NCBI GenBank assembly: GCA_000432275.1
Contig: HF995314.1
Location: forward strand, 14,751-78,750
Length of the DNA: 64,000 nucleotides
Source of the DNA: Proteobacteria bacterium CAG:495
GTDB lineage: Bacteria; Pseudomonadota; Alphaproteobacteria; RF32; CAG-239
Direction: 5' to 3'
Of the stretch, positions 44,120 through 53,017 are shown in pieces (the first letter of the stretch is position 1; the number at the start of each line of letters is the position of its first letter). A program made the translations under genes and the position numbers. The notes under the pieces are model-generated. The model saw only the letters and a list, made by a program, of their open reading frames with translations. It had not been told where the DNA came from and ran no database searches.

Positions 44120-45410
44120 CGCCCATCGGGGTACTGATGCGCGACAACGCCTGGTTCGTTTCCTCCAACTCGGTCAAACATAAATGATAACTGCCGCGGA
44201 CCGTCTTATCTCCGGCACATTCAGGCAGGCAAAGCTGATATTTGACATCAAGAGTGCGGGCCGAATTGCAGGTCCGTCCTCCGGCAACATATCCGACCGG
44301 GCAATCGCTCCGGCTTACGTAAGCGTCTTCTCCGTCCGCCGTTTGCGGGCAGCCGCAGTACTGAACCAACCGGTTATCGGAAATTACGCTTCCCTCAAGG
44401 ACGCAGGTGTTCAGAACATCTCCGGCCATTTCACAGCTGTCGGTGCCTTCGGTTACCCGCGACGGGCATTTGAGCTGGCAATATTCATAACGCCCCTGAG
44501 CTTCATCAATCAATGTCGCCTGTCCGTTTCGGTATGCGCCGTTCCAAATGCAGGCGCCGTTGAGCGCCGCTACGGCATAATCCGTTCCCTTAGCCGTTTT
44601 GCAGGAGGCTTCCGTATAGGGATAAACCTCTTCGTCGCATGCATATATCGTGCGCAGCTTACGAGTGCCGTTGTTCATATTCTCGTAGCAGGAGCCGGCA
44701 ACTTTGGTTCCCGCGAGCAATGCGGAAGTAGCCGGCGTGTCGTCGCCGAGGGTTTTGTTCAGTTGCTCCGAAGTACAGGCCGCATAATCACATTTCCAGA
44801 GCAAGGCTCCGTTCAGGGAACAACTCAATGCCGTTTTGCCGTCAGCGCAGGCCGGGCGTGACGTTTCAGTATAAGAACTGTCGCACTGAAAATACAAATA
44901 GGGCGTATCATTACTGCTGCATCGACCGGCCTCGACACCCAAATTGTTGTCTACGTTGGTATACTTCTGAGCAATTGCCGATATTGAGCGGGAAATGGAC
45001 ACGCTGTCAGAGCCGGACACGGCCTCCCCCGTTCCGATGCCGCCGGTACAGGTTTCAAGATAGGTACAGGTTCCCTTGCTGCCGTCATCACAAAGCGTGT
45101 AGCTGACCTTATCGGTATCGACGCCCAAAGCCGTGGCGCAAAGGTTTTTGGCCGCAGCCTCGCCTCCTTCGGCAGAGATGGTTACCGGGCCGCAGGCAGG
45201 GAGATTGGCCCCTTCGTATGTTGACGTATGAGAAGTGTCTTCGTCGTCGGACGTACCGGCACTGCCTGCAGAACCGGAGCTTCCGGCATTTTTGACGCTG
45301 AAGTTGCTGTTAAACGGAGTGTCCGCAATCGGCGTTACCGCCGCCAAAGCCAGTTCCGCCGCAGCAAAAAGTGACACTAAAACGAGGAGAATCTTCTTCA
45401 TTTTCAACAT
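44055..45410 (-). CDS. Cys-rich repeat protein, N-terminal part with signal peptide (frame-broken)
   Basis: 451 residues, of which about the first 426 belong to the original protein and the last 25 are read out of frame after a 28-bp duplication. A signal peptide (KKILLVLVSLFAAAELALA) is followed by a Ser/Gly/Asp-rich spacer (SSGSAGSAGTSDDED) and the first Cys-rich units (CDYAACTSEQLNKTLGDD, YPYTEASCKTAKGTDYAVAA). The spacer may be a flexible stalk. It is exported, so a truncated secreted fragment is still possible. The neighbouring RND and flagellar genes give no functional hint. A 200-base AT-rich region upstream should hold the promoter. Confidence 0.8.
   Translation of the reverse strand: MLKMKKILLVLVSLFAAAELALAAVTPIADTPFNSNFSVKNAGSSGSAGSAGTSDDEDTSHTSTYEGANLPACGPVTISAEGGEAAAKNLCATALGVDTDKVSYTLCDDGSKGTCTYLETCTGGIGTGEAVSGSDSVSISRSISAIAQKYTNVDNNLGVEAGRCSSNDTPYLYFQCDSSYTETSRPACADGKTALSCSLNGALLWKCDYAACTSEQLNKTLGDDTPATSALLAGTKVAGSCYENMNNGTRKLRTIYACDEEVYPYTEASCKTAKGTDYAVAALNGACIWNGAYRNGQATLIDEAQGRYEYCQLKCPSRVTEGTDSCEMAGDVLNTCVLEGSVISDNRLVQYCGCPQTADGEDAYVSRSDCPVGYVAGGRTCNSARTLDVKYQLCLPECAGDKTVRGSYHLCLTELEETNQALSRISTPMGVVAHQSPDFSVGGRSNSFGCR
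44097..44151. repeat. 28-bp tandem duplication breaking the Cys-rich gene
   Basis: 27 bases (44097-44123) recur at 44125-44151 with one mismatch and a period of 28. The core is CTGATGCGCGACAACGCC. Since 28 is not a multiple of three, the downstream frame shifts. Removing one unit restores one open frame exactly. Confidence 0.93.
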
Positions 45411-45572
45411 TAAGGTACCCGTAGTTTGATATTAAAATGCATTTGGTTTTTATCTTAACATTTTATGAGGTTATTGCAATTGTAAAATAAGTTTTATGAT
45501 AATTTTCCACAATTTTGGATAAATGGCTGATAAAGCTTATTTTACAATATAAATAATAATATTTCGGATAAT

Positions 45573-45606
45573 AAAAAGCCCCTCGAAACGAGAGGCTTTT
45601 TTTATT
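45573..45606 (-). terminator. Terminator after the RND pump operon
   Basis: AAAAAGCCCCTCG-AAA-CGAGAGGCTTTTT with T-rich ends on both strands, about 5 bases past the pump gene stop. Confidence 0.85.
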
Positions 45607-45610
45607 TGGC

Positions 45611-48600
45611 TTATTTGCCTTCCGGGTAGTTTCCGTAGGCTTTTTCCCGCCAGGTCTGGAACAGGATATAAAGCAGAGGAATCACTATCAGTCCGGCAAT
45701 GGTACCCAGCATCATTCCGTAGAATACGGGCACGCCGATGGCAATACGGCTGGATGCGCCGGCACCGGTAGCCACAATCATGGGCAAAACACCCAGGATG
45801 AACGTGAATGCAGTCATCAAAACGGCACGAAAACGTTCTTTGGTACCGATTACCGCAGCTTTAATAATGCTGCTGCCGCGTTCGTGTTCCTCCTTGGAGA
45901 ACTCAACCACCAAAATAGCGTTCTTGGCAGCCAAGCCAACCAGCAGGATAAGACCCAGCTGAGCATAAATGCTCAACGGCAGACCGGTTATGAACAAACC
46001 GAGCAGTGCACCGAGCATCGCCACGGAAACCGAAGTCAAAACCGGAAGCGGCGTAGACCAGCTTTCATACTGGGCAACCAGGAACAGATAAGCAAACGTC
46101 ATTGCCAAGGCAATCAAATAACCGATTTGACCGCCGCTGGATTTTTCCTGATAGCTCATACCGGACCAATCGTAGCTGAAGCCTTCGGGCAGCTTCTGAG
46201 ACAACGTCTCCAATGCCCCCATGGCCTGACCGGTACTGGAAGCCGGGTTTTGTACTGCCGTCACGGTAGCGCTGGGATACTGGTTGTAGCGGGTAACAAC
46301 ACGCGGAGCCAAAACCTTGCGGAGGCTGACCAGGGCATCAAGCGGCACCATTTCGCCGTTCTGGTTTTGAACATGGAGCTTTTTGAGACTTTCGATATCC
46401 TTACGATATTTCCAGTCAGCCTGAATCATTACCTTGTTAACCTGGGTACCGAAGTTAACGTCGTTGACATAGCTGGAACCCAGATAATTTTGCAGCACGC
46501 TGTAAATACTGCCGATGGAAACTTTCATCGCTTCGGCTTTTTCACGGTCGATGTCGATGTAAAAGTTCGGCGTTTGTGCCGTATACGTGGTATAGGCATA
46601 CATAATATTAGGATCCTGATTAATCAGCATCAAAATATTGTTTAAGGCAGCTTCAATTTTTTGCGGGTTGTCCGTATTCAGAGACTGCAGACGATAATCC
46701 ATACCGCCGCTCATACCAAGACCCATAATTGCCGGCGGTTCAAACAACTGAATATCGGCTTCCGGCATACCGATAAGTTTGGCACGAATCCGGTTTAAGA
46801 TATTGGTTGAATACAGTTCGTCACCGGGACGCTGGTTCCAAGGCTTTAGGGTAATAATACCCATTGCAACGTTCTCGCCGCTGCCGCCAATCATACTGTG
46901 GCCGATAATTCCCATAACGTTATCAACGCCGGCCTCCTCCTTAAGCAGCGGATAAATCTTGTCCATAAACTGCTGCGTACGCATACGGCTGGCACCTTCG
47001 GGAAGCTGGACGTTCATAAAGATAACGCCCTGATCCTCGGAAGGAATGAATGACGTCTGACTGATGTGCAGCAAACCGCCCACACCGGCAAACAGCAATA
47101 CCATTAACAGGAAAATGACACTTACCTTGCGGCCCACAAAACCGACGACGGAAGCATATTTATCGCGACTTTTGTTGACAATACGGTTAAACCAGAACAA
47201 CGGTCCCGACTGGGCCGGTTTCAGCGGACGCAGCAATGTTGCGCACAATGCCGGCGACAACGTCAACGCGTTCAGGGCGGAAAATGCCACCGACGTAGAA
47301 ATCGCAATTGCAAACTGCTGATAAATCTTACCGGTAATACCGCCGAGAAAGCCGACCGGCACAAAGATGGCCAACAGAACCAACGTGGTTGCGACAATAG
47401 CGCTGGAAACCTGTTCCATAGCCTTAATCGTCGCCTCTTTCGGCGAAAGCTTTTCATACTCCATCAAATACAAAACGCGTTCGACCACCACAATCGCGTC
47501 GTCCACCACCAGACCGATGGCCAACACCAAACCGAACAGCGTCAGCATATTCAGGCTGAAGCCCAGAGCCAGCATTACGGCAAACGTCGCAAACAACGAC
47601 ACCGGAATGGTCAGGGTCGGAATAAGGGTTGAGCGCCAGTCCTGCAAAAAGACATAACAAACCAAAATAACCAAAGCAAACGTCAAAACCAACGTGAAAA
47701 TAACTTCTTCGATGGAAGCTTTAATATATTCGGTAGAGTCATAGCCGACGGTATAAATCATATCTTCGGGGAAGCGCTGAGACAGACGTTCAATCTCGGC
47801 TTTAACGCCGTTCATGGCGTCCAGTGCGTTTGCACCGGCCAACTGGTTGATTGCAATCGCAACGTTGGGAGCGCCGTTGAATTTGGAAGTCGCATCATAA
47901 CTTTCTTCACCAATTTCCACCCGGGCGATATCTTTCAGGTAAACAAGACCGCCCTGCTCGGCAGTGCGAACGATAATATTCTGAAAGTCCTCGACTTCAT
48001 TAATACGACCCTGCGTCTGCAACGTGTAGACCATTTGCTGGGTTCCGTCGCCGGGCATAGCGCCGACGCTGCCCAGAGAAGGCTGATAGTTCTGCCCTTC
48101 AATGGCGGACTTAATCGTATCGACAGGTATATTCAGAGCGGTAATTTTGTCAGCGTCAAGCCAAACGCGCATACTTAACCGGGAAGAATAAACGTTGACT
48201 TCGCCAACGCCGGCCACACGGCTCAAACTGTCCTTGACGTTGTTTTGAACGTAGTCGGCCAGCTGTAACTGAGAATATGTGCCTTTGGGCGAAATAATGC
48301 TGATAAAGCCCAACATATTTGAAGAACGGCTTTTAACCGTCAATCCCTGGCGGGTAACCTCCGTCGGAAGTTTGGACTGAGCCTGCTGGATACGGTTTTG
48401 AACCTTAACCTGAGCCATATCGCGGTCCACACCGACTTTAAAGGTAACGGTCAGAGAATAACTGGAGTTCTCCGAAGAAGAACTCATGTAAAGCATATCT
48501 TCAACACCGTTGATTTCCTCTTCCAGAGGGATACCGATTGTCTTTGCCACAACCTCAGCGCTGGCGCCGGGATAAGATGCGGAAACCACAACTTCCGGCG

Positions 48601-48721
48601 GCGTGATTTCGGGATAAAGAGAAATCGGCAGCGAGAAAACAGAGATAATACCGGCCAGCGTCAACACGATGGAAATAACCATCGCAAAACGCGGGCGCTC
48701 AATAAAAATGCGTGAAAACAT
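45611..48721 (-). CDS. RND multidrug efflux pump, inner-membrane transporter (HAE1/AcrB family)
   Basis: 1,036 residues, normal for AcrB-type pumps. It starts [20 protein letters not shown] and has twelve expected membrane helices. The proton-relay acids are in [14 protein letters not shown] of TM4 and the relay lysine in [13 protein letters not shown] of TM10. Large periplasmic porter and docking domains lie between. It exports hydrophobic drugs or bile-like compounds through a tripartite channel with the membrane-fusion protein encoded 3 bases upstream. A NodT-type outer-membrane factor is near 63.5 kb. Third gene of the operon headed by a broken tetR. Confidence 0.95.
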   Translation of the reverse strand: MFSRIFIERPRFAMVISIVLTLAGIISVFSLPISLYPEITPPEVVVSASYPGASAEVVAKTIGIPLEEEINGVEDMLYMSSSSENSSYSLTVTFKVGVDRDMAQVKVQNRIQQAQSKLPTEVTRQGLTVKSRSSNMLGFISIISPKGTYSQLQLADYVQNNVKDSLSRVAGVGEVNVYSSRLSMRVWLDADKITALNIPVDTIKSAIEGQNYQPSLGSVGAMPGDGTQQMVYTLQTQGRINEVEDFQNIIVRTAEQGGLVYLKDIARVEIGEESYDATSKFNGAPNVAIAINQLAGANALDAMNGVKAEIERLSQRFPEDMIYTVGYDSTEYIKASIEEVIFTLVLTFALVILVCYVFLQDWRSTLIPTLTIPVSLFATFAVMLALGFSLNMLTLFGLVLAIGLVVDDAIVVVERVLYLMEYEKLSPKEATIKAMEQVSSAIVATTLVLLAIFVPVGFLGGITGKIYQQFAIAISTSVAFSALNALTLSPALCATLLRPLKPAQSGPLFWFNRIVNKSRDKYASVVGFVGRKVSVIFLLMVLLFAGVGGLLHISQTSFIPSEDQGVIFMNVQLPEGASRMRTQQFMDKIYPLLKEEAGVDNVMGIIGHSMIGGSGENVAMGIITLKPWNQRPGDELYSTNILNRIRAKLIGMPEADIQLFEPPAIMGLGMSGGMDYRLQSLNTDNPQKIEAALNNILMLINQDPNIMYAYTTYTAQTPNFYIDIDREKAEAMKVSIGSIYSVLQNYLGSSYVNDVNFGTQVNKVMIQADWKYRKDIESLKKLHVQNQNGEMVPLDALVSLRKVLAPRVVTRYNQYPSATVTAVQNPASSTGQAMGALETLSQKLPEGFSYDWSGMSYQEKSSGGQIGYLIALAMTFAYLFLVAQYESWSTPLPVLTSVSVAMLGALLGLFITGLPLSIYAQLGLILLVGLAAKNAILVVEFSKEEHERGSSIIKAAVIGTKERFRAVLMTAFTFILGVLPMIVATGAGASSRIAIGVPVFYGMMLGTIAGLIVIPLLYILFQTWREKAYGNYPEGK

Positions 48722-48724
48722 GGA

Positions 48725-49975
48725 TTATTCTACCTCCGCGGTTTCAGTATCTGCATCATCAGCCGGAGACTGGACGTCCTCTTTCAGCGAATCAGCAACA
48801 ATAACACGATTTTCGGCTTTTTCGTTTTTAATCTCGCCGACTTTTACCTTCTGGCCGTTGGTGACTTTTTGCAGACCTTGGATAATTACACGGTCATCAG
48901 CCGTCAGACCATCGGTAACGACCTGCTTGTCCTCGATAATATCACCAAGCAGAACGCGTCTTTCCTCGGCAATGTCTTCGTCGTTGACAACCATAACGTA
49001 GTTGCCGTGCTCGTCCTGGGCAATAGCTCCCTGCGGAACCAATACCGCCAGCTGCGGATCTTTCTTGCCGACGCGGATGTCAACATAGTTTCCGGGGATG
49101 AGCAGATTGCGTTCATTGCTGTACTCGGCATAGATTGCAATAGTTGCAGTATCCGAATTGATTTCGTTGTCCGTAAAGCGGGACTTCAAATGATTGACCA
49201 AAATTTTGCCGTTGGGAAGCACCAGTTCCGTGCGGATGGGAGAAGAATCCGCACCGTTTTTGTACATCTCGCGCATATTCAACATATCTTTATCAGAAAC
49301 GGAAAACGACACGCGAATCGGGTCGGTCTGAACGATGCGCGCAAGATTTTGCGTTGTTGAATTGACGTAGTTTCCTTCGGTAACCAGAGCCTTACCGATG
49401 TAACCGGTAATCGGCGCCTTGATTTCGGTATAGTCCAAATCTATTTTTGCCAAATCGAGATTAGCCTCGGCCTGGGCAACCGCGGCCTTGGCCTGGAGAT
49501 AGTTGCTTTCCGAAGTATCGAGCGTTGCCTTGGAAGCATAATTCTGACTGCTCAGGGACTTCTGGCGCTTATAATCACGCTCGGCACGAACCAGATTAGC
49601 CTTGGCGCTGGCCAGTTCCGCCTGGCGCAGCTCTACATTTGCGATATAGCGTTTTTGTTCTATGATAAAGAGGATATCTCCTTCGTTTACCAGAGAACCT
49701 TCCTGAAACAGAACCTTTTCGACATAACCGGTAACCTGCGGTTTGAGGTTAACACTCTTGATGGCTTCAACATGGCCGATATAAGAGGTGGCCGGAGAAA
49801 TATTGCGGGTTTCAAGCTTCTGAACCAAAACATAAGGTTCGCCGGCTCCCATACCGCCCATCGGTGCCGATGACGGCGTTAACTTGCTTTTCAGAAACCA
49901 TCCGAAAGCAACACATAAAACCAAAATAACAATCTGTCGAATAATGACGCGATTTTTAATTTTTCCTATAATCAT
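48725..49975 (-). CDS. RND efflux membrane-fusion protein (AcrA family)
   Basis: 416 residues. An N-terminal membrane anchor (QIVILVLCVAFGWFLKSK) replaces the lipobox of E. coli AcrA. The biotinyl/lipoyl halves are seen in VEAIKSVNLKPQVTGYVEKV and DYTEIKAPITGYIGKALVTE, with an alpha-helical hairpin between them (ELRQAELASAKANLVRAERD and onward). A beta-barrel domain and a membrane-proximal domain follow, ending in an acidic tail (DDADTETAEVE). It bridges the pump and the outer-membrane channel. The start codon lies 2 bases after the tetR stop, so the three genes form one operon. Confidence 0.93.
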   Translation of the reverse strand: MIIGKIKNRVIIRQIVILVLCVAFGWFLKSKLTPSSAPMGGMGAGEPYVLVQKLETRNISPATSYIGHVEAIKSVNLKPQVTGYVEKVLFQEGSLVNEGDILFIIEQKRYIANVELRQAELASAKANLVRAERDYKRQKSLSSQNYASKATLDTSESNYLQAKAAVAQAEANLDLAKIDLDYTEIKAPITGYIGKALVTEGNYVNSTTQNLARIVQTDPIRVSFSVSDKDMLNMREMYKNGADSSPIRTELVLPNGKILVNHLKSRFTDNEINSDTATIAIYAEYSNERNLLIPGNYVDIRVGKKDPQLAVLVPQGAIAQDEHGNYVMVVNDEDIAEERRVLLGDIIEDKQVVTDGLTADDRVIIQGLQKVTNGQKVKVGEIKNEKAENRVIVADSLKEDVQSPADDADTETAEVE

Positions 49976-49977
49976 CT

Positions 49978-50430
49978 TTATTTCTTCTCCACTATAATAC
50001 CATCCATAATCAGATCAAAAGCCTTAAGTACCATGACCGAAAAACATATTGGATACTGCTTTCCGATGTAAAGACCGAGGGTTCCCCGCCACGCACTTAA
50101 AAGGATTGACGCTAATTCATCGACATTAATATTGCTTGTTATTTGCTCACTTTTTTGCAACAAAGTCAATGTTTCTTTTGTTCTTTGCATAGGAAAATCA
50201 CGAATCTCGCGAACCTGCTCGCCAATCTTCTGGGCAATGGCTTCAGACCATTCCATCTGATAAATCAAGAAAAATAAAAACTTGCAAAAATCAGGATCCT
50301 GTTCAATCGCCTGAGCGTGCAGCCTTATTTGTTCACGCAGGGCGTCAACCGTTAAAATCGTATCCCGGGGCTCATTTTCGCGATGTTTGATGTCTATCCC
50401 GGGGCTCAATTTCGCGATGTTTGATGTCAA
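49978..50430 (-). pseudogene. TetR-type repressor, C-terminal part (frame-broken)
   Basis: The C-terminal ligand-binding domain of a TetR/AcrR regulator, read from about DIKHRENEPRDTILTVDALR to the stop. Helices such as FCKFLFFLIYQMEWSEAIAQ and LASILLSAWRGTLGLYIGKQ are typical of AcrR/TtgR proteins. The nominal TTG start and first residues (MTSNIAKLSPG) are out-of-frame reading of the duplicated segment, not a real N-terminus. Joined to the HTH part by removing one 34-bp unit, the gene encodes 205 residues, normal for this family. Confidence 0.85.
50361..50428. repeat. 34-bp tandem duplication breaking the tetR gene
   Basis: Unit one 50361-50394 and unit two 50395-50428 match at 33 of 34 bases (T versus A at 50375/50409). 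34 is not a multiple of three. Deleting one unit restores a 205-residue TetR frame exactly. Confidence 0.93.
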
Positions 50431-50629
50431 ATTTTTGTTTAATCAGCGCCGCCAGCAAATCGGCCTTGTTGCGAAAATGCCAATAGACGGCTCCTTTAGT
50501 GAGGTTGATACGCTTGGCGACTTCGTCAAACGTCGTACGGGAAAAGCCTTTTTCATAAAATATATCCAATGCGGATTTCAAAACCGCTTCACGGGTTTGC
50601 TCCGCCTCTTCTTTAGTCCTTCTAGCCAT
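50372..50629 (-). pseudogene. TetR-type repressor, N-terminal HTH part (frame-broken)
   Basis: An intact TetR HTH domain: EEAEQTREAVLKSALDIFYE, then KGFSRTTFDEVAKRINLTKG and AVYWHFRNKADLLAALIKQK, which is a textbook AcrR-type start. After EIEPRD a +1 frameshift caused by a 34-bp tandem duplication yields nine false residues and a stop, for 85 residues in all. Without the ligand-binding/dimer domain it should not repress well, so the acrAB-type genes behind it may be constitutively expressed (inference). Palindromic operator half-sites lie directly upstream. Confidence 0.87.
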
Positions 50630-50644
50630 TATTTATTCACTCGC

Positions 50645-50739
50645 AATTATACATACTAAACTCGTGGTATGTATAAACGAGCTATAAAAATTTGCAACAA
50701 AAAAATGAAAAGAAAATTTAAAAAATCGGTATGTATAAT
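50645..50739. promoter_or_regulatory. Palindromic operator half-sites upstream of the tetR-RND operon
   Basis: TATACATAC (50648-50656) and GTATGTATA (50667-50675) form an inverted repeat with a 10-base spacer, beginning 19 bases before the tetR start. A third half-site, GTATGTATAATT at 50728-50739, is a perfect 12-base inverted match to AATTATACATAC at 50645-50656. The element resembles AcrR-type operators and is the likely binding site of the local TetR protein. The rest of the 223-base intergenic region is AT-rich and gene-free. Confidence 0.7.
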
Positions 50740-50763
50740 TAAAAAAACAGATATATACAGGCA

Positions 50764-50797
50764 AAGAAGCCGTTGATTTTCAACAACGGCTTCTTAT
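50764..50797 (-). terminator. Hairpin after malQ, possible terminator
   Basis: The stem AAGAAGCCGTTG/CAACGGCTTCTT is strong, but the T tract on the minus strand is short (CTTTG). It may end the glycogen operon. Confidence 0.5.
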
Positions 50798-50851
50798 AAA
50801 CGAACAGTCAATCCCTAACCGCTACAAAGGCACAGCCGGCGGGCTGTCTGC

Positions 50852-52999
50852 CTATCGTTCCCTTTTTATTGCGGCAATGTTGCGGACATAGGCTATATCT
50901 GTCTCCAATCGCTCCAGCGACACCGGAAGCTTCCGCCGCCAGTTGGGATGTTTGTCACGATCGGTGCCCGGCAGGTTCTGCATTTTTTCAACATGAAGGA
51001 TATCTTCCGGCTGAGCCAGGAACACCTGAGAGGCGCAGCGAGACATAAAGCGGTTTACCGCTTCTTCAATTCCTTCAGGATACCCTTCTCCGTAAATGTA
51101 ATTGCTTTTACGCTGATTATCCTCCGGCCAAACGCCGTTGCCGTCCAGCGCCGACAAAAGCTTCCACCGGTCAAGCTCGCGTTTGTGATAAGCATTGCTG
51201 CGACCCTGCTCATCAGGAATCAGCCCCAGCAGATAACTGAGTTCAATGTCGTAACCAAACCACCACATGCGCAACGGCGCCATATCATGCGTTCCGACAG
51301 AAGCAAAGGCAGCTTTAGGATAAGCCGACGGCGGTGCAAAATCGCCCCAGCCGGCGTCATAACGCTCAGACCACAAAACGCTCAGCGGATGAATATTGCG
51401 CTCGGCCAAAATTTCCAAGAATCCTTCGGGAACGTTTCCGATACTTTCGCCGACAACGGCACACCGGTTAAGATGACTTTCCAGTGCAACCAGATTGAGC
51501 ATATCTGCAAAATTATAAAAAACATAAGTGCCCTGTTCGCCCTCGTCGGGAATCAGATAAAGGCGCATCAGGCTCATTACATGGTCGATACGCAGCGCCC
51601 CGGCGTTTTTCATATTGGCCCGCAAAATTTTGATAAATGCCTCGTAGCGGTTCTCTTTTAACTTAAACGGATTAAACGCTCCGAGACACCATTTTTGCCC
51701 CGCAGGAAAAAAGGCATCGGGCGGTGCACCGGCACCGGCATCGGCAAAGAACAATTCGGGCTGGCTCCACAATTCGGCGCTGTCTTTGCCTACGCCGACC
51801 GCAAGGTCCCGATAGAAACCGACGCCCAATCCGAGTTCCTTTACCAACCCCTGCGCTTTGTTAAACTGACGGTCAGCCTCAAATTGTAAAAATTTGAAAA
51901 AATCAACTCTCAGCTTATGCTCTTTCACATAAGCCTTTACCGCGGGAGAGTCCGGATGGCGGTATTCTTCGGGCCAGGCTCGCCAGCCGCCCCAGGACTG
52001 TATGTTCTCATCTTCATACAACGTCTGAAATGCGGCCAATTTTTCAAGATCTTTGCCCTGCTCTTTGCAAAACTGCTTGTAAGCGGCCAAACGTTCTTTG
52101 TTTCCGCCGTTTAAGAAACGGTTATAACAACGCTCAAGCATTTTAATTTTTAAAGGATAGACTTCAGAATACTGAATCAGCTCGGAACTGCGCAGCTCTT
52201 CCAGCCGTCCTTCGACCTCATATTTGTCTTCCAGCGTAAACTCGGGAACCTCCTCCACATCAATATAAATCGGATTGAGGAACAAACGGCTGATAGACGA
52301 GTATGGACTGGCATTTTCGGGGAAATTATGCATCAACACATTCAACGGATTGAGACCGATGACCTGCGCTCCCGAACGGACACATATCTTAACCAGGCTG
52401 CATAAATCAGTAAAATCGCCGACGCCCCAGTTGCGGTCACTTTTAACGGAATAAAGCTGAATTGAAAATCCCCAAAGCTTATGCGCCATCGCCGGCGCTT
52501 CATAACAGCGTTTGGGCGCCACGGCCAACAGCGTTTTGTAATGTTTGTTCTTTACATTCAGCCTGACGTCATAATAACCGATGTTCAGGGTTGTTTTAAT
52601 GTTTATCTGCAAACGTAGCAGCTCTTGCCCGTCGACAAAAGCGGACTGTTCTTCATTTACAACCTCATAGGACACGTCGACACGTTCGGCATCGTTTTGG
52701 CGAAAGATCTCCAAATCAAAATATTCGCCGGCCCAGGACGCAGGAACAATCACGTCAAAACTGACGTTTCCGGCTTCTACGACATAGATGTTTTCCAAGG
52801 CCTGATGCCAGCGCGCATTTTCCAATCTGTGCAGTGAATTGGCGATAGCTTCGTCGTTTGAGGCGTCATAGCCGAAACTATTGATGAAGAAACGCAGGGT
52901 TTCGTCAGAAACTTCATATTCCCGCCGTATCATTCCGGCATCAACAAACTTGGTTGCTATTCCCAGCCGTTTGGCAATTCCCTGCAAATCGTGCACCAT
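50852..52999 (-). CDS. malQ: 4-alpha-glucanotransferase (amylomaltase)
   Basis: 715 residues, GH77 family with the extra N-terminal domains typical of the E. coli MalQ length. Catalytic motifs: NAGALRIDHVMSLMRLYLIP (nucleophile Asp), CAVVGESIGNVPEGF (acid/base Glu) and FASVGTHDMAPLRMWWFGYD (third Asp). The segment WGFSIQLYSVKSDRNWGVGD is the usual GH77 opening of the barrel. The enzyme transfers glucan segments between maltodextrins. AAGGAG precedes the ATG. Last gene of the glgB-glgX-malQ operon, 18 bases after glgX. Confidence 0.95.
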   Translation of the reverse strand: MVHDLQGIAKRLGIATKFVDAGMIRREYEVSDETLRFFINSFGYDASNDEAIANSLHRLENARWHQALENIYVVEAGNVSFDVIVPASWAGEYFDLEIFRQNDAERVDVSYEVVNEEQSAFVDGQELLRLQINIKTTLNIGYYDVRLNVKNKHYKTLLAVAPKRCYEAPAMAHKLWGFSIQLYSVKSDRNWGVGDFTDLCSLVKICVRSGAQVIGLNPLNVLMHNFPENASPYSSISRLFLNPIYIDVEEVPEFTLEDKYEVEGRLEELRSSELIQYSEVYPLKIKMLERCYNRFLNGGNKERLAAYKQFCKEQGKDLEKLAAFQTLYEDENIQSWGGWRAWPEEYRHPDSPAVKAYVKEHKLRVDFFKFLQFEADRQFNKAQGLVKELGLGVGFYRDLAVGVGKDSAELWSQPELFFADAGAGAPPDAFFPAGQKWCLGAFNPFKLKENRYEAFIKILRANMKNAGALRIDHVMSLMRLYLIPDEGEQGTYVFYNFADMLNLVALESHLNRCAVVGESIGNVPEGFLEILAERNIHPLSVLWSERYDAGWGDFAPPSAYPKAAFASVGTHDMAPLRMWWFGYDIELSYLLGLIPDEQGRSNAYHKRELDRWKLLSALDGNGVWPEDNQRKSNYIYGEGYPEGIEEAVNRFMSRCASQVFLAQPEDILHVEKMQNLPGTDRDKHPNWRRKLPVSLERLETDIAYVRNIAAIKRER

Positions 53000-53017
53000 A
53001 AAAAGTCTCCTTGATTA

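Noticed and set aside
39239..45410. Repeats in the Cys-rich gene as a CRISPR array
   Set aside because: The repeats are protein-coding, irregular in length and sequence, and lack constant direct repeats with unique spacers.
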